Source of the DNA: 2-01-FULL-41-21 sp038065335
GTDB lineage: Bacteria > Patescibacteriota > Minisyncoccia > 2-02-FULL-40-12 > GWA2-44-9
Reading direction: 5' to 3'
NCBI GenBank assembly: GCA_038065335.1
Contig: JBBTRD010000005.1
Coordinates: 1-20,655 of the forward strand
Length of the DNA: 20,655 nt
Position numbers and translations under genes: made by a program. Position 1 is the first letter of the stretch, and every line of letters starts with the position of its first letter. Positions 7,893 to 14,244 of the stretch are shown piece after piece. The notes below the pieces were generated by a model, which was given only the letters and a program-made list of their open reading frames with translations, was not told the origin of the DNA and did not search any database.

Positions 7893-8502
7893 TCGAGAGT
7901 TCACCCCGCCGTTGAAGAGCTGCACCCCAAAAGCTCCTGCTAATTTAATTTTTTCTAAAAAATACAGCTCTTCAACGGCGGGGTTCAGTCTCATTGAGAT
8001 GCTAGTCGTCGTAGCCATTATCGCATTTTTAAGCGCATCGCTCATTCTCAATTTTTCGCGGACTCGGATTGACATCGAACAGAGCGCCAACCTAATCATG
8101 GCTACCATCCGCGAAGCCCAATCTAAAACCGTTTCCAGTACGGTCTATAACGGCTATAATCCTTGCGGTTACGGCATCCATTATGTCAGTTCAAACCAGC
8201 TTGCCATCTATGTCGGACCGAATGCCGCTTCACCAACCAACTGCCTAACTATCAATAAAAACTATCAAATCGGAGAAGATGCCGTTATCAAAACTCAAAC
8301 CTTTACCGATCCGCAAGTCGAAATCAAAAATTCATTCAACGATATCTTCTTTCTGCCACCCGACCCCAAAACATATCTAAACAACAATGCCTCGCTCAAT
8401 CAATCTCCAATCACCATCCAAATCGGCCCCGTCGGTGGAACATGCCCCACAAACTGTCGAACCATATCGATTTATCCGTCCGGGAAAATAGAGAGCCAAT
8501 GA
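7858..8502 (+). CDS. FimT/GspH-like pseudopilin with palindrome-encoded leader
   Basis: 214-residue prepilin-like protein. The cleavage site is AG42|F43, followed by SLIEMLVVVAIIAFLSASLIL with Glu at +5 (E47). The body (QSANLIMATIREAQSKTVSS) matches the FimT/GspH minor pseudopilin pattern. The leader is unusually long (42 residues) because a ~80-bp palindromic element encodes residues 16-42 in frame, including the cleavage-site Ala-Gly. The start ATG at 7858 overlaps pilD by 35 bases; an in-frame TTG at 7912 inside the left palindrome arm is an alternative. The stop overlaps the next start (ATGA). Confidence 0.82.
   Translation: MNYFHSQHFFDNREFTPPLKSCTPKAPANLIFSKKYSSSTAGFSLIEMLVVVAIIAFLSASLILNFSRTRIDIEQSANLIMATIREAQSKTVSSTVYNGYNPCGYGIHYVSSNQLAIYVGPNAASPTNCLTINKNYQIGEDAVIKTQTFTDPQVEIKNSFNDIFFLPPDPKTYLNNNASLNQSPITIQIGPVGGTCPTNCRTISIYPSGKIESQ
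7903..7984. repeat. Pilin-leader palindromic element, copy A
   Basis: Perfect 20-bp inverted repeat: ACCCCGCCGTTGAAGAGCTG (7903-7922) and its complement (7965-7984), separated by 42 bases holding an inner A:T hairpin (atttttt/aaaaaat). It encodes in frame PPLKSCT...KKYSSSTAGF of the FimT-like leader. Copy B at 8550-8631 has the same layout with a compensatory base-pair change. Confidence 0.9.
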
Positions 8503-9095
8503 CACCAAACAATTTTCAATTTTCAATTTTCAATTTTCAAAAAGGGCTTGCCCCGCCGTTGAAGAACTGTACTAGTGGCAGATGCGTTAATTTTAGTTTT
8601 TTTAAAAAACACAGTTCTTCAACGGCGGGGTTCACTTTGGTTGAAACATTAGTATCTTTAGTTATTTTATCGGTTACTCTTATTCCAATTCTTAATCTTT
8701 CCGGTAATATCACCAGAATAAATGCGTCTCTTCAGGATAATTTGGTGGCCTCGGGCTTGGCCCAAGAGGGGGTTGAGATTATCCGCGCCATCCGCGACAC
8801 CAATTGGTTTAATAATCGAGCCTTTGATTACGGTTTAAGCGCTGGCGCTTACCAAGTCGAATGGAATTCGACGACGCCACTTTCATTGGCCGGAAGTCTG
8901 CCGTTGAATATAAACAATGGGCTGTATACCTACTCCGCCAACTCGGGTTGGATAGCAACCAAGTTCAGTCGAACCGTCACAATTACCAAAATTAACGCGG
9001 GAGAGCTCCAAGTGGTCAGTACCGTAACTTGGCCCGGACGCGGAGGAATAAACAAAAATATTAGCGCCGAATTACATTTGTTTAACTGGAAATGA
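8499..9095 (+). CDS. PilV/GspI-like pseudopilin with palindrome-encoded leader
   Basis: 198 residues from the ATG that overlaps the previous stop (ATGA, 8499-8502). This start is preferred over the upstream in-frame ATG at 8442, which would sit deep in the preceding gene. Cleavage site AG44|F45 followed by TLVETLVSLVILSVTLIPIL, with Glu at +5 (E49). The body QDNLVASGLAQEGVEIIRAIRDTNW is typical of PilV/GspI-like minor pilins. The 44-residue leader has two intrusive parts: NFQFSIFNFQ from an attttca tandem repeat, and PPLKNCT...KKHSSSTAGF from a palindromic element also present in the preceding gene. The stop overlaps the next gene by 4 bases. Confidence 0.82.
   Translation: MTPNNFQFSIFNFQKGLAPPLKNCTSGRCVNFSFFKKHSSSTAGFTLVETLVSLVILSVTLIPILNLSGNITRINASLQDNLVASGLAQEGVEIIRAIRDTNWFNNRAFDYGLSAGAYQVEWNSTTPLSLAGSLPLNINNGLYTYSANSGWIATKFSRTVTITKINAGELQVVSTVTWPGRGGINKNISAELHLFNWK
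8511..8540. repeat. attttca heptamer tandem repeat within coding sequence
   Basis: Four tandem caattttca-type units encode NFQFSIFNFQ in the PilV-like leader. The same motif recurs in frame inside cca (18351-18380), and related A/T units lie in several intergenic spacers. Confidence 0.75.
8550..8631. repeat. Pilin-leader palindromic element, copy B
   Basis: Perfect 20-bp inverted repeat CCCCGCCGTTGAAGAACTGT (8551-8570) with its complement (8611-8630), spaced by 40 bases that hold an inner gtttttt/aaaaaac hairpin. Compared with copy A, the stem pair G-C has become A-T on both arms (AGCTG/CAGCT versus AACTG/CAGTT), a compensatory change. The frame is the same relative to the pilin cleavage site. 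Confidence 0.9.
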
Positions 9096-9631
9096 CAACA
9101 TCTAAAAACTTAAAACTAAAAACTAAAAACTATCAAACGGGGTTCACGATTGTTGAAGTCCTTGTTTCGGCCTTTGTTTTTTCAATCATCGTAATTGTGG
9201 TCGGCGGACTGTTCGTCCAAATTCTGGCCGGCGAGCGTCGCGCCTTTGCCTCTCAAAAGATTCAAGAAAACGGTCTCTTTATTATGGAGCTAATGTCGCG
9301 CGAAATTCGAGTCAGTCAGATAGAAAATCAAAACTCTGATTGTACCGCTCAAACATTAACAATTATTCATCCTGTCAATGGCACGGTAATCTATTCGCTC
9401 TCGCTTGATGGCATTCTTAAACGAACCGCCGATGGCGTCACGACTGATTTAAGCTCAGCCGCCGTGGCTTTTTCCCGCTTGAACTTTTGTATTATGGGTT
9501 CCGGGCCAACCGATGGCCAGCAAGCCCGAGTCGCCATTCTTGCCTCAATCCAGAATAAGACGGGTAAAGAAATTGTAACCGCTAATCTAGAGACGGCTGT
9601 CTCTTCCCGCGATGTCCAAACTGAATTCTAA
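9092..9631 (+). CDS. PilW/GspJ-like pseudopilin
   Basis: 179 residues; short basic leader ending TG17|F18, then TIVEVLVSAFVFSIIVIVVGGLF with Glu at +5 (E22). The following NGLFIMELMSREIRVSQI is the pattern of PilW/GspJ-type minor pseudopilins. The leader NLKLKTKNYQ is encoded by an aaaacta-type microrepeat like those in the pilB spacers. It starts in a 4-base overlap with the PilV-like gene, so both are probably translationally coupled. Together with the FimT-, PilV- and PilX-like genes it forms a likely minor-pilin priming complex. Confidence 0.83.
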   Translation: MTTSKNLKLKTKNYQTGFTIVEVLVSAFVFSIIVIVVGGLFVQILAGERRAFASQKIQENGLFIMELMSREIRVSQIENQNSDCTAQTLTIIHPVNGTVIYSLSLDGILKRTADGVTTDLSSAAVAFSRLNFCIMGSGPTDGQQARVAILASIQNKTGKEIVTANLETAVSSRDVQTEF

Positions 9632-9740
9632 TCCCGTTAGAAGTTAACCCTACGGGAAAATAACATTTCAACCAATATGAAACCTCTAAAACTTGCCACT
9701 ATTTTAAGACGGTGGACGTTCGGTAAAACTTCTAACGGGA
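9632..9740 (+). repeat. TCCCGT-type inverted-repeat element, copy 3 (5' end of pilX-like gene)
   Basis: Left arm TCCCGTTAGAAGTT (9632-9645) begins directly after the upstream stop TAA; right arm AACTTCTAACGGGA (9727-9740) is its perfect 14-bp inverted complement. Unlike copies 1 and 2, the gene start (9677) lies inside the element, so the element encodes about 21 N-terminal residues of the pilX-like protein. Internal CCCTACGGG pairs with the left arm, as in copy 2. Confidence 0.75.
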
Positions 9741-10084
9741 CAAGCTCTCAAAAGGGTTCCGTTATTATATTCACGCTTTTAATATTGGGGAGTATGCTAG
9801 CCATAACTTTGGCCTTGGCCAGTATTTACTTGCCCAAGATTCGAGCGATAAGCGACGCCGGAGCGGGTTCGGTTGGCGCTATTTATGCCGCCGACAGCGC
9901 TTTGGAATGGTGTATCTACACCAATCGCGCTAATCCCGCGCTTTCCCAACCGACTATGTCTAACGGCGCCACTTATACCATTCTGCCAAATGTGGCAAAC
10001 ACCTGTACGACCTTACCTCTTAATAATCAAGTTATCGGCACTTATCGCAGCGTCAGCCGTTCTTTGCAGGTAACCACGCCATAA
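9677..10084 (+). CDS. PilX-like minor pilin-associated protein
   Basis: 135 residues. After a 27-residue basic leader (ending SSQKG) comes a hydrophobic helix SVIIFTLLILGSMLAITLAL lacking the Glu+5 of canonical pilins, followed by IYLPKIRAISDAGAGSVGAIYAADSALEWCIY. The AADSALEW stretch is characteristic of PilX-like proteins encoded at the end of minor-pilin clusters. It contains two cysteines (in EWCIY and NTCTT). The N-terminal segment is largely encoded by an inverted-repeat element, so it may be dispensable leader. Assignment from motif and operon position. Confidence 0.75.
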   Translation: MKPLKLATILRRWTFGKTSNGTSSQKGSVIIFTLLILGSMLAITLALASIYLPKIRAISDAGAGSVGAIYAADSALEWCIYTNRANPALSQPTMSNGATYTILPNVANTCTTLPLNNQVIGTYRSVSRSLQVTTP

Positions 10085-10100
10085 TTCAAAGTGGAAAAAT

Positions 10101-10268
10101 CAAAATGGAAAATGACAATGTAAAGTTTAAAAATGAATTCAAGAAAAGAATTTACGCCTGGGTTCTAAGATTAATTAAATTTATTGATAGTTTACCAAAG
10201 CTTCTAGCATCCTAACGCTGAAAGGTCGAAAATGATTTTATGATTTTAAACTGTCATTTTCCATTTTG
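10101..10268. mobile_element. Small element with 17-bp perfect terminal inverted repeats
   Basis: Arms CAAAATGGAAAATGACA (10101-10117) and TGTCATTTTCCATTTTG (10252-10268) are perfect inverted complements flanking 134 bases. The left arm contains the start codon of a broken four-helix-bundle reading frame. The size and terminal repeats resemble a non-autonomous (MITE-like) element; no target-site duplication was identified by eye. Confidence 0.5.
10105..10215 (+). pseudogene. Truncated S23/IVP four-helix-bundle protein remnant
   Basis: Open frame of 36 codons: MENDNVKFKNEFKKRIYAWV, then LRLIKFIDSLPKLLAS and stop. The segment FKxRIYxxVLRLIKFIDSLPK matches my knowledge of the N-terminal helix of S23/23S-rRNA intervening-sequence (TIGR02436-type) four-helix-bundle proteins, normally about 120 residues. 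The usual continuation (a GxQLLRSGTSIGAN-like segment) is absent from the following bases. It is called a remnant. The family is the same broad fold as DGR Avd, but this is a different lineage. Moderate confidence. Confidence 0.5.
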
Positions 10269-10291
10269 AGATTTACATTTTACATTATCTT

Positions 10292-12292
10292 ATGACCAAA
10301 TCAGAAACCAAAGAACGCATTGAAAAACTGCGCTCGCTTATTGCTCACCATCAAAATCTCTACCACACTCTTGACGCGCCGGAAATTTCCGACGTCGTTT
10401 TTGACGCCCTCGTTCATGAGCTGGCTAGTTTAGAGAAAAAATTTCCGGATTTAGCCAAGCCCGATTCGCCAACCCAACGAGTCGGTGGCCAACCCCTCAA
10501 ACAATTCCAAAAGGTCCAACATGTTTCCCGAATGTATTCCCTCAATGACGCTTTTTCCCAAGAAGATGTTCGGGAGTGGTTGGGCCGGCTTGCCAATTTA
10601 GACGTCAAAAACATCCCTGAATTTTACTGCGACTTGAAAATGGACGGCTTGGCCGTCGAATTAAAATACGTTAACGGAGTTTTCGCCCAAGGTTCTACCC
10701 GTGGCGACGGACTCATTGGCGAGGATATTACCCAAAATATTAAAACAATAGAAGCTATCCCCCTAAAACTTCACTTGGAGGCTCAACCTCCAAGTGGTGA
10801 AATATATGTTCGAGGCGAAGTATTCCTGACCAAAAAAGAATTTGCCAGAATAAACAAAGAACAAGAAAAGAAGGGCGGGAAACCATACGCCAACCCGCGC
10901 AACACCGCCGCCGGTTCTCTTCGTCAGCTTGACCCATCGATTACGGCTAGTCGAAAGCTTAACTTTTATGCTTACGACCTTATTGGCATCGATAATAAGG
11001 TCAAGACAAAACAAGATAAATATCAGGCCTTAAACGCTTGGGGTGTCGCGACCAATCCCAATAGTAAGATCGTCCATAGTATTGAAGAAATTCAAAAGTA
11101 CAGAGACTATTGGGAAAAAGAGCGGGGACAATTAGACTACGAACTGGATGGTGTGGTTATTTCCATAAACGACAACCGGCTTTACGAGCGGGCCGGTTTT
11201 GTGGGCAAAGCCCCCCGAGGCGGGATTGCCTACAAATTCGCGCCCAAAGAAGCCCAAACTATTGTCGAAGATATTCAGGTCCAAGTCGGTCGCACCGGAA
11301 TCCTCACACCTGTCGCTCACTTGAAACCAGTTTCCATTGGTGGCACCACCGTCAGTCGAGCCACATTGCATAACATTGACGAGATTCAACGTCTGGGATT
11401 GAAAATAGGGGACACGGTCATGGTCGGCCGGGCCGGCGATGTCATTCCCGATATCTTACAGGTCTTGCCTGTAATGCGAACGGGTAGGGAGAAAGATTTT
11501 CATTTACCCATAAAATGTCCCATCTGCAACACACCTATTAAAAAAGAAGCGGAACAGGTGGCCTCCTATTGTCCCAACACCGACTGTCCCGCCCGTCAGC
11601 GCGAAACGATTTACCATTTTTGTTCTCGTAACGCCTTGAACATTGATGGCGTCGGACCAGCAATCGTTGATGCTTTGATGGACGCGGGTCTCGTCCAAGA
11701 CTATGCCGACTTATTTTCATTAAAAATTGAAGACCTCCAAAATCTTGACCGCTTTGCCGAAGTTTCCAGCGCCAATGTTATTAAGGCCATTGCCAACCGT
11801 AAAAAAGTTCCGCTGGCGCGTTTTGTTTATGGCCTCGGCATCATGCACGTGGGCGAAGAGACGGCTCGTGTTTTGGCCCAGCATTTCCGTACCCTAGATA
11901 AAATCATTTCCGCCACCGAAGAAGAACTTACGGCCGTTGAAGATGTTGGCCCAGTCGTGGCCCAAAGCATCACCGAGTGGTTCAAGCGACCTTATCATCG
12001 AAACATACTAAAAAAGTTTGACAAAGCGGGAGTCAAAATCATTGAAGACAAAGGCAAAATCAAGGGCAAACTTTTCGGCCAAACATTTGTTATCACCGGC
12101 ACCCTCGATTCCATGAGCCGCGAAGAAGCCGGTCAAAAAATCCGCGCCTTGGGGGGTAAGGTCTCCTCCTCCGTCAGCCAAGAAACCTCCGCCGTCATCG
12201 CCGGCGCCGACCCCGGCTCCAAATATGACAAAGCCCAAAAGTTAGACGTAAAAATCCTTTCCGAAAAAGAATTCCTTGAGATGATTGGCTAA
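10292..12292 (+). CDS. ligA: NAD-dependent DNA ligase LigA
   Basis: 666 residues, full length for LigA, which seals nicks in replication and repair using NAD+. Domains in order: Ia (IEKLRSLIAHHQNLYHTLDAPEISD, NMN binding), adenylation domain with the nucleophile K116 in DLKMDGLAVEL and the STRGDG motif, OB fold, a four-cysteine zinc finger (CPIC...CPNTDC), helix-hairpin-helix repeats (VEDVGPVVAQSI) and a C-terminal BRCT domain (LFGQTFVITGTLDSMSREEA). A 10-bp palindrome (10772-10796) encodes HLEAQPPSGE in frame within a loop of the adenylation domain. The gene has no clear Shine-Dalgarno site. All catalytic motifs are intact. Confidence 0.98.
   Translation: MTKSETKERIEKLRSLIAHHQNLYHTLDAPEISDVVFDALVHELASLEKKFPDLAKPDSPTQRVGGQPLKQFQKVQHVSRMYSLNDAFSQEDVREWLGRLANLDVKNIPEFYCDLKMDGLAVELKYVNGVFAQGSTRGDGLIGEDITQNIKTIEAIPLKLHLEAQPPSGEIYVRGEVFLTKKEFARINKEQEKKGGKPYANPRNTAAGSLRQLDPSITASRKLNFYAYDLIGIDNKVKTKQDKYQALNAWGVATNPNSKIVHSIEEIQKYRDYWEKERGQLDYELDGVVISINDNRLYERAGFVGKAPRGGIAYKFAPKEAQTIVEDIQVQVGRTGILTPVAHLKPVSIGGTTVSRATLHNIDEIQRLGLKIGDTVMVGRAGDVIPDILQVLPVMRTGREKDFHLPIKCPICNTPIKKEAEQVASYCPNTDCPARQRETIYHFCSRNALNIDGVGPAIVDALMDAGLVQDYADLFSLKIEDLQNLDRFAEVSSANVIKAIANRKKVPLARFVYGLGIMHVGEETARVLAQHFRTLDKIISATEEELTAVEDVGPVVAQSITEWFKRPYHRNILKKFDKAGVKIIEDKGKIKGKLFGQTFVITGTLDSMSREEAGQKIRALGGKVSSSVSQETSAVIAGADPGSKYDKAQKLDVKILSEKEFLEMIG
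10772..10796. repeat. In-frame palindrome inside ligA
   Basis: CACTTGGAGG (10772-10781) and CCTCCAAGTG (10787-10796) form a perfect 10-bp stem with a 5-base loop, coding for a surface-loop stretch before the conserved IYVRGEVFL segment. Confidence 0.7.
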
Positions 12293-12465
12293 GCTCCTTC
12301 CACCCCAACCCCCGACTCGACCGATAGTCGCCTCGTTCCAGCGACTCGGCGCTATCTAGATGCTCGCCCCCCTCACCAAGCACCAAGCTTCGGGGGTAAA
12401 GCCTCGGCCTTTCATGGCCTCGGCCTGCGCAACTTCTCGCTGGGGGTTGGGGTTTCGGTTGCTAG
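12293..12465. repeat. GC-rich structured spacer between ligA and the DGR reverse transcriptase
   Basis: Bounded by an 11-bp perfect inverted repeat CCCCAACCCCC (12303-12313) / GGGGGTTGGGG (12442-12452). Inside are AGTCGC/GCGACT (12326-12331/12341-12346), a direct repeat GCCTCGGCCT (12401-12410 and 12417-12426) and a CCAAGC doublet. ligA and the RT converge here, so it may serve as a bidirectional transcript end. No T-tract terminator is obvious. Confidence 0.5.
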
Positions 12466-13440
12466 TTAATTATCAGCAATAAGTTTTTGCAATTTTTTTG
12501 TATTGCCGTGACTTAATAATCCTTGATATGAACGCAAGGTTGTTTCGTTTCCCTTACGCTCCGCGAGGCGTCTGAACATCCTCCGCTTGGTTGTTGTTCG
12601 CAATACTCGATGGTTGGACAAATTCACCCAGCCCAAAAAATCAACACCTGAAGCAAAAGTTTGTATAAAAACTTTGTCTGGATGTAACTCTAGAGCTAAC
12701 CACTCGTTTAAAAAATCCCCAAGTTTTGGTAATAATTCTTCAAGCACTGTCTTACCGTCTGAAAGAATCACAAAATCGTCGGCATAACGAATATAATATT
12801 TCATCTTAAAACAATGCTTCACGACCTGATCGAATTTGTTCATATATATATTTACAAATAGTTGGGAGGTGAAATTGCCAAGTGGCAAACCACGGCCCGG
12901 TGTCTTAGAAAAACTTCGAATTATATTTTCCAAGAGCCAGATCGTTCGACAATCTGAAATTCTGCGCCGTAAAATCGAAAGTAGAATATTGTGGTTAATA
13001 TTTTCAAAAAACTTACGAACATCACACTTCAAAACCCAGCATGTCCGATGATGATTACGCGAGACTTTATACGCAAAATCTCTAAATCTATTAATGGCTC
13101 GATAGGTGCCTTTGCCTAGACGGCATGAATACGAATCGAAAATAAACTTACTATCAAAAAACGGATATAATATCCGGCACACCGCATGATGAAGCAACCG
13201 ATCTCGAACTAGTGATTTGTGAATCTGTCGAGGCTTGGGATCATCAATTCGAAAAGCTTGATATGGACCATGATTATAGGTATGATTGACCAATTCCTTG
13301 TGAAGCTCAAAGATATTGTCCATCAGATTAAGGGCAAAAATCTGCACATCTTCCCGGTTACGCTTGCCTTTCAAAAATTCTCGCCAAGACTTAAGTAAAT
13401 TTTCAATTGAAATTATCTCTTCAAAACAATGGCCCAACAT
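12466..13440 (-). CDS. DGR-type reverse transcriptase
   Basis: 324 residues from ATG 13440 (a TTG at 13452 would add four). This is the error-prone reverse transcriptase that copies TR RNA into mutagenised cDNA. RT motifs counted from ATG 13440: CDVRKFFENI (139-148), the first catalytic Asp; LPLGNFTSQ (185-193), the DGR-type motif 4 ending in SQ where group II intron RTs have QGxxxSP; catalytic YADD (219-222); and DFLGW (267-271). There is no maturase, integrase or HNH domain, and the length fits DGR RTs (300-400 residues). It is co-oriented with TR and the target, and its 5' end overlaps the divergent avd gene. A G-rich stretch precedes the start. Confidence 0.95.
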   Translation of the reverse strand: MLGHCFEEIISIENLLKSWREFLKGKRNREDVQIFALNLMDNIFELHKELVNHTYNHGPYQAFRIDDPKPRQIHKSLVRDRLLHHAVCRILYPFFDSKFIFDSYSCRLGKGTYRAINRFRDFAYKVSRNHHRTCWVLKCDVRKFFENINHNILLSILRRRISDCRTIWLLENIIRSFSKTPGRGLPLGNFTSQLFVNIYMNKFDQVVKHCFKMKYYIRYADDFVILSDGKTVLEELLPKLGDFLNEWLALELHPDKVFIQTFASGVDFLGWVNLSNHRVLRTTTKRRMFRRLAERKGNETTLRSYQGLLSHGNTKKLQKLIADN

Positions 13441-13815
13441 TTTGAAACCCAACCCCCTAGCCCCCCCGACACTACTTTATCGATTCTTCAGAAGCTCATC
13501 ATCATTTACAAACTTTGGCACGGATATTGGTCTCATTTTGATAAGTTAACACGATACAGTCTGGGTTCAAGTATAGACAAGCAATTCATAGAAACAATAC
13601 GAAACATATTTATTGCTAGCAGTAAAACTGGGGACCGTAAAGGAATCTACCTTGCTAAGGCATCAGATGAGTTCGATATGCTCAAGTTTTTTCTGCAAAT
13701 AGCGTGGGAAATTGGGGCACTCGATGATAAAAAATATATTACGATTTCGAATTATCTTATTGAAATCGGTAAAATGCTCGGTGGATGGATTAAACAAACA
13801 AACGCCTCACGATGA
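13429..13815 (+). CDS. avd: DGR accessory variability determinant (Avd-like four-helix bundle)
   Basis: 128 residues, the size of known Avd proteins. Avd forms a basic pentameric barrel of four-helix bundles that binds the RT and template RNA. Family signatures are IYKLWHGYWSHFDKLTRYSLG in helix 1-2, LAKASDEFDMLKFFLQIAWEIGALDDKKY, and the C-terminal IGKMLGGWIK, a hallmark of Avd/S23-like DGR accessories. The first ~15 residues (QPPSPPD) come from a C-rich stretch and may not belong to the fold. It lies on the opposite strand from the RT, TR and target, between TR and RT, with its start overlapping the RT start by 12 bases (24 if the RT uses TTG). No Shine-Dalgarno site is seen. Confidence 0.88.
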   Translation: MAQHFETQPPSPPDTTLSILQKLIIIYKLWHGYWSHFDKLTRYSLGSSIDKQFIETIRNIFIASSKTGDRKGIYLAKASDEFDMLKFFLQIAWEIGALDDKKYITISNYLIEIGKMLGGWIKQTNASR

Positions 13816-13822
13816 GTGAGGC
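13804..13822 (-). terminator. Candidate terminator immediately 3' of the TR
   Basis: On the minus strand, GCCTCAC-TCATC-GTGAGGC forms a 7-bp GC stem followed by GTTTGTTTGTTT. It lies 16 bases beyond the 3' end of TR and could define the 3' end of the TR RNA. It overlaps the last codons of avd. The plus-strand side lacks a T-tract. Confidence 0.45.
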
Positions 13823-13838
13823 ACTTGAACAAAGATAG

Positions 13839-13948
13839 TTTCGAGACAGGACCACGTTTTCGTCGTTCCACGGATTCGGGTTGTCGACGGGATTCGCGTT
13901 GACGTTCCAGCCGTTACCAGCGTTCCAGTTCGCGTTTACGGCCCAGAC
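13839..13948 (-). ncRNA. DGR template repeat (TR)
   Basis: 110-bp segment that aligns without gaps, at a constant offset of 422, to the VR at 14261-14370. In minus-strand sense it begins GTCTGGGCC and ends near GTGGTCCTGTCTCG. It is rich in AAC/AAT codons: translated, positions that vary in the target are nearly all Asn. It has about 30 adenines. The block 13842-13856 (cgagacaggaccacg on +) contains no variable T, is nearly identical in VR and is the likely IMH-equivalent. TR lies between target and RT. The TR RNA promoter is not evident. Confidence 0.95.
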
Positions 13949-14183
13949 TATATGCAAAATACCTCCCAGTACACTGTCCTTCGATTCACCGAAATGAACT
14001 CTCAAGACTGTATCGTATTCGTGGTATTGAACCACCTAGTATTCTGCACCAAGTATCTTCATTTTTAGGGCTCCGAGAGCAATCATGATGCGTGCCCAGA
14101 TTTCGGCCGCCGGAAGCCTTGACCGCCAGCAGATTCGCCTAGTATCCAAATACATCTTATCAGAAATTTCAAAATTAAAAGAT
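13949..14183. other. Non-coding interval between TR and target terminator
   Basis: Part of a 429-base stretch (13816-14244) without a confident gene. No further TR-like copy, tRNA or strong promoter was seen on either strand. Two small ORFs overlap here: a minus-strand 67-codon frame (14036-14239) and a plus-strand 57-codon frame (14085-14258, MMRAQISAAGSLDRQQIRLV...). Neither has a recognised domain, and the plus-strand one runs through the target's terminator. In Bordetella-type DGRs, sequence upstream of TR is part of the functional template RNA, which may be the role of this interval (inference). Confidence 0.4.
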
Positions 14184-14213
14184 GGGCTGGCCGGAATTGT
14201 TTCCGACCAGCCC
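14184..14213 (-). terminator. Terminator / post-VR hairpin of the DGR target gene
   Basis: In the minus-strand transcript GGGCTGGTCGGAA pairs with TTCCGGCCAGCCC (13 bp, one G-U) around the loop ACAA, followed by ATCTTTTAATTTT. It lies 31 bases after the target stop codon and 47 bases beyond VR. This is a good intrinsic terminator. Hairpins or cruciforms just downstream of VR also stimulate retrohoming in the Bordetella phage DGR, so a dual role is possible. Confidence 0.8.
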
Positions 14214-14244
14214 AAGCGGACCAAGAACCAGGATTCCAAGAAAC

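Noticed and set aside
8442..8498. Upstream start for the PilV-like gene
   Set aside because: It lies inside the preceding gene; the ATGA overlap at 8499 matches the coupling seen at the next junction and at pilO.
7903..8631. CRISPR array or terminators for the repeated palindromes
   Set aside because: Only two copies about 650 bases apart with coding sequence between them, no regular spacers, and no T-tract after the stem.
11110..11389. Overlapping ORFs on both strands inside ligA
   Set aside because: The LigA frame is conserved and continuous here; the others are shadows.
12008..12386. Minus-strand ORFs at the ligA 3' end
   Set aside because: Glycine/alanine-rich low-complexity shadows of ligA with no recognisable motifs.
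12466..13452. Group II intron or retron reverse transcriptase
   Set aside because: No maturase or intron RNA domain V/VI was found, motif 4 ends in SQ, and TR/VR plus Avd are present, so DGR is the better explanation.
13790..14035. 81-codon minus-strand ORF covering the TR
   Set aside because: Reads through TR by chance because TR is a copy of coding sequence; no SD or conserved N-terminus. TR acts as RNA template.
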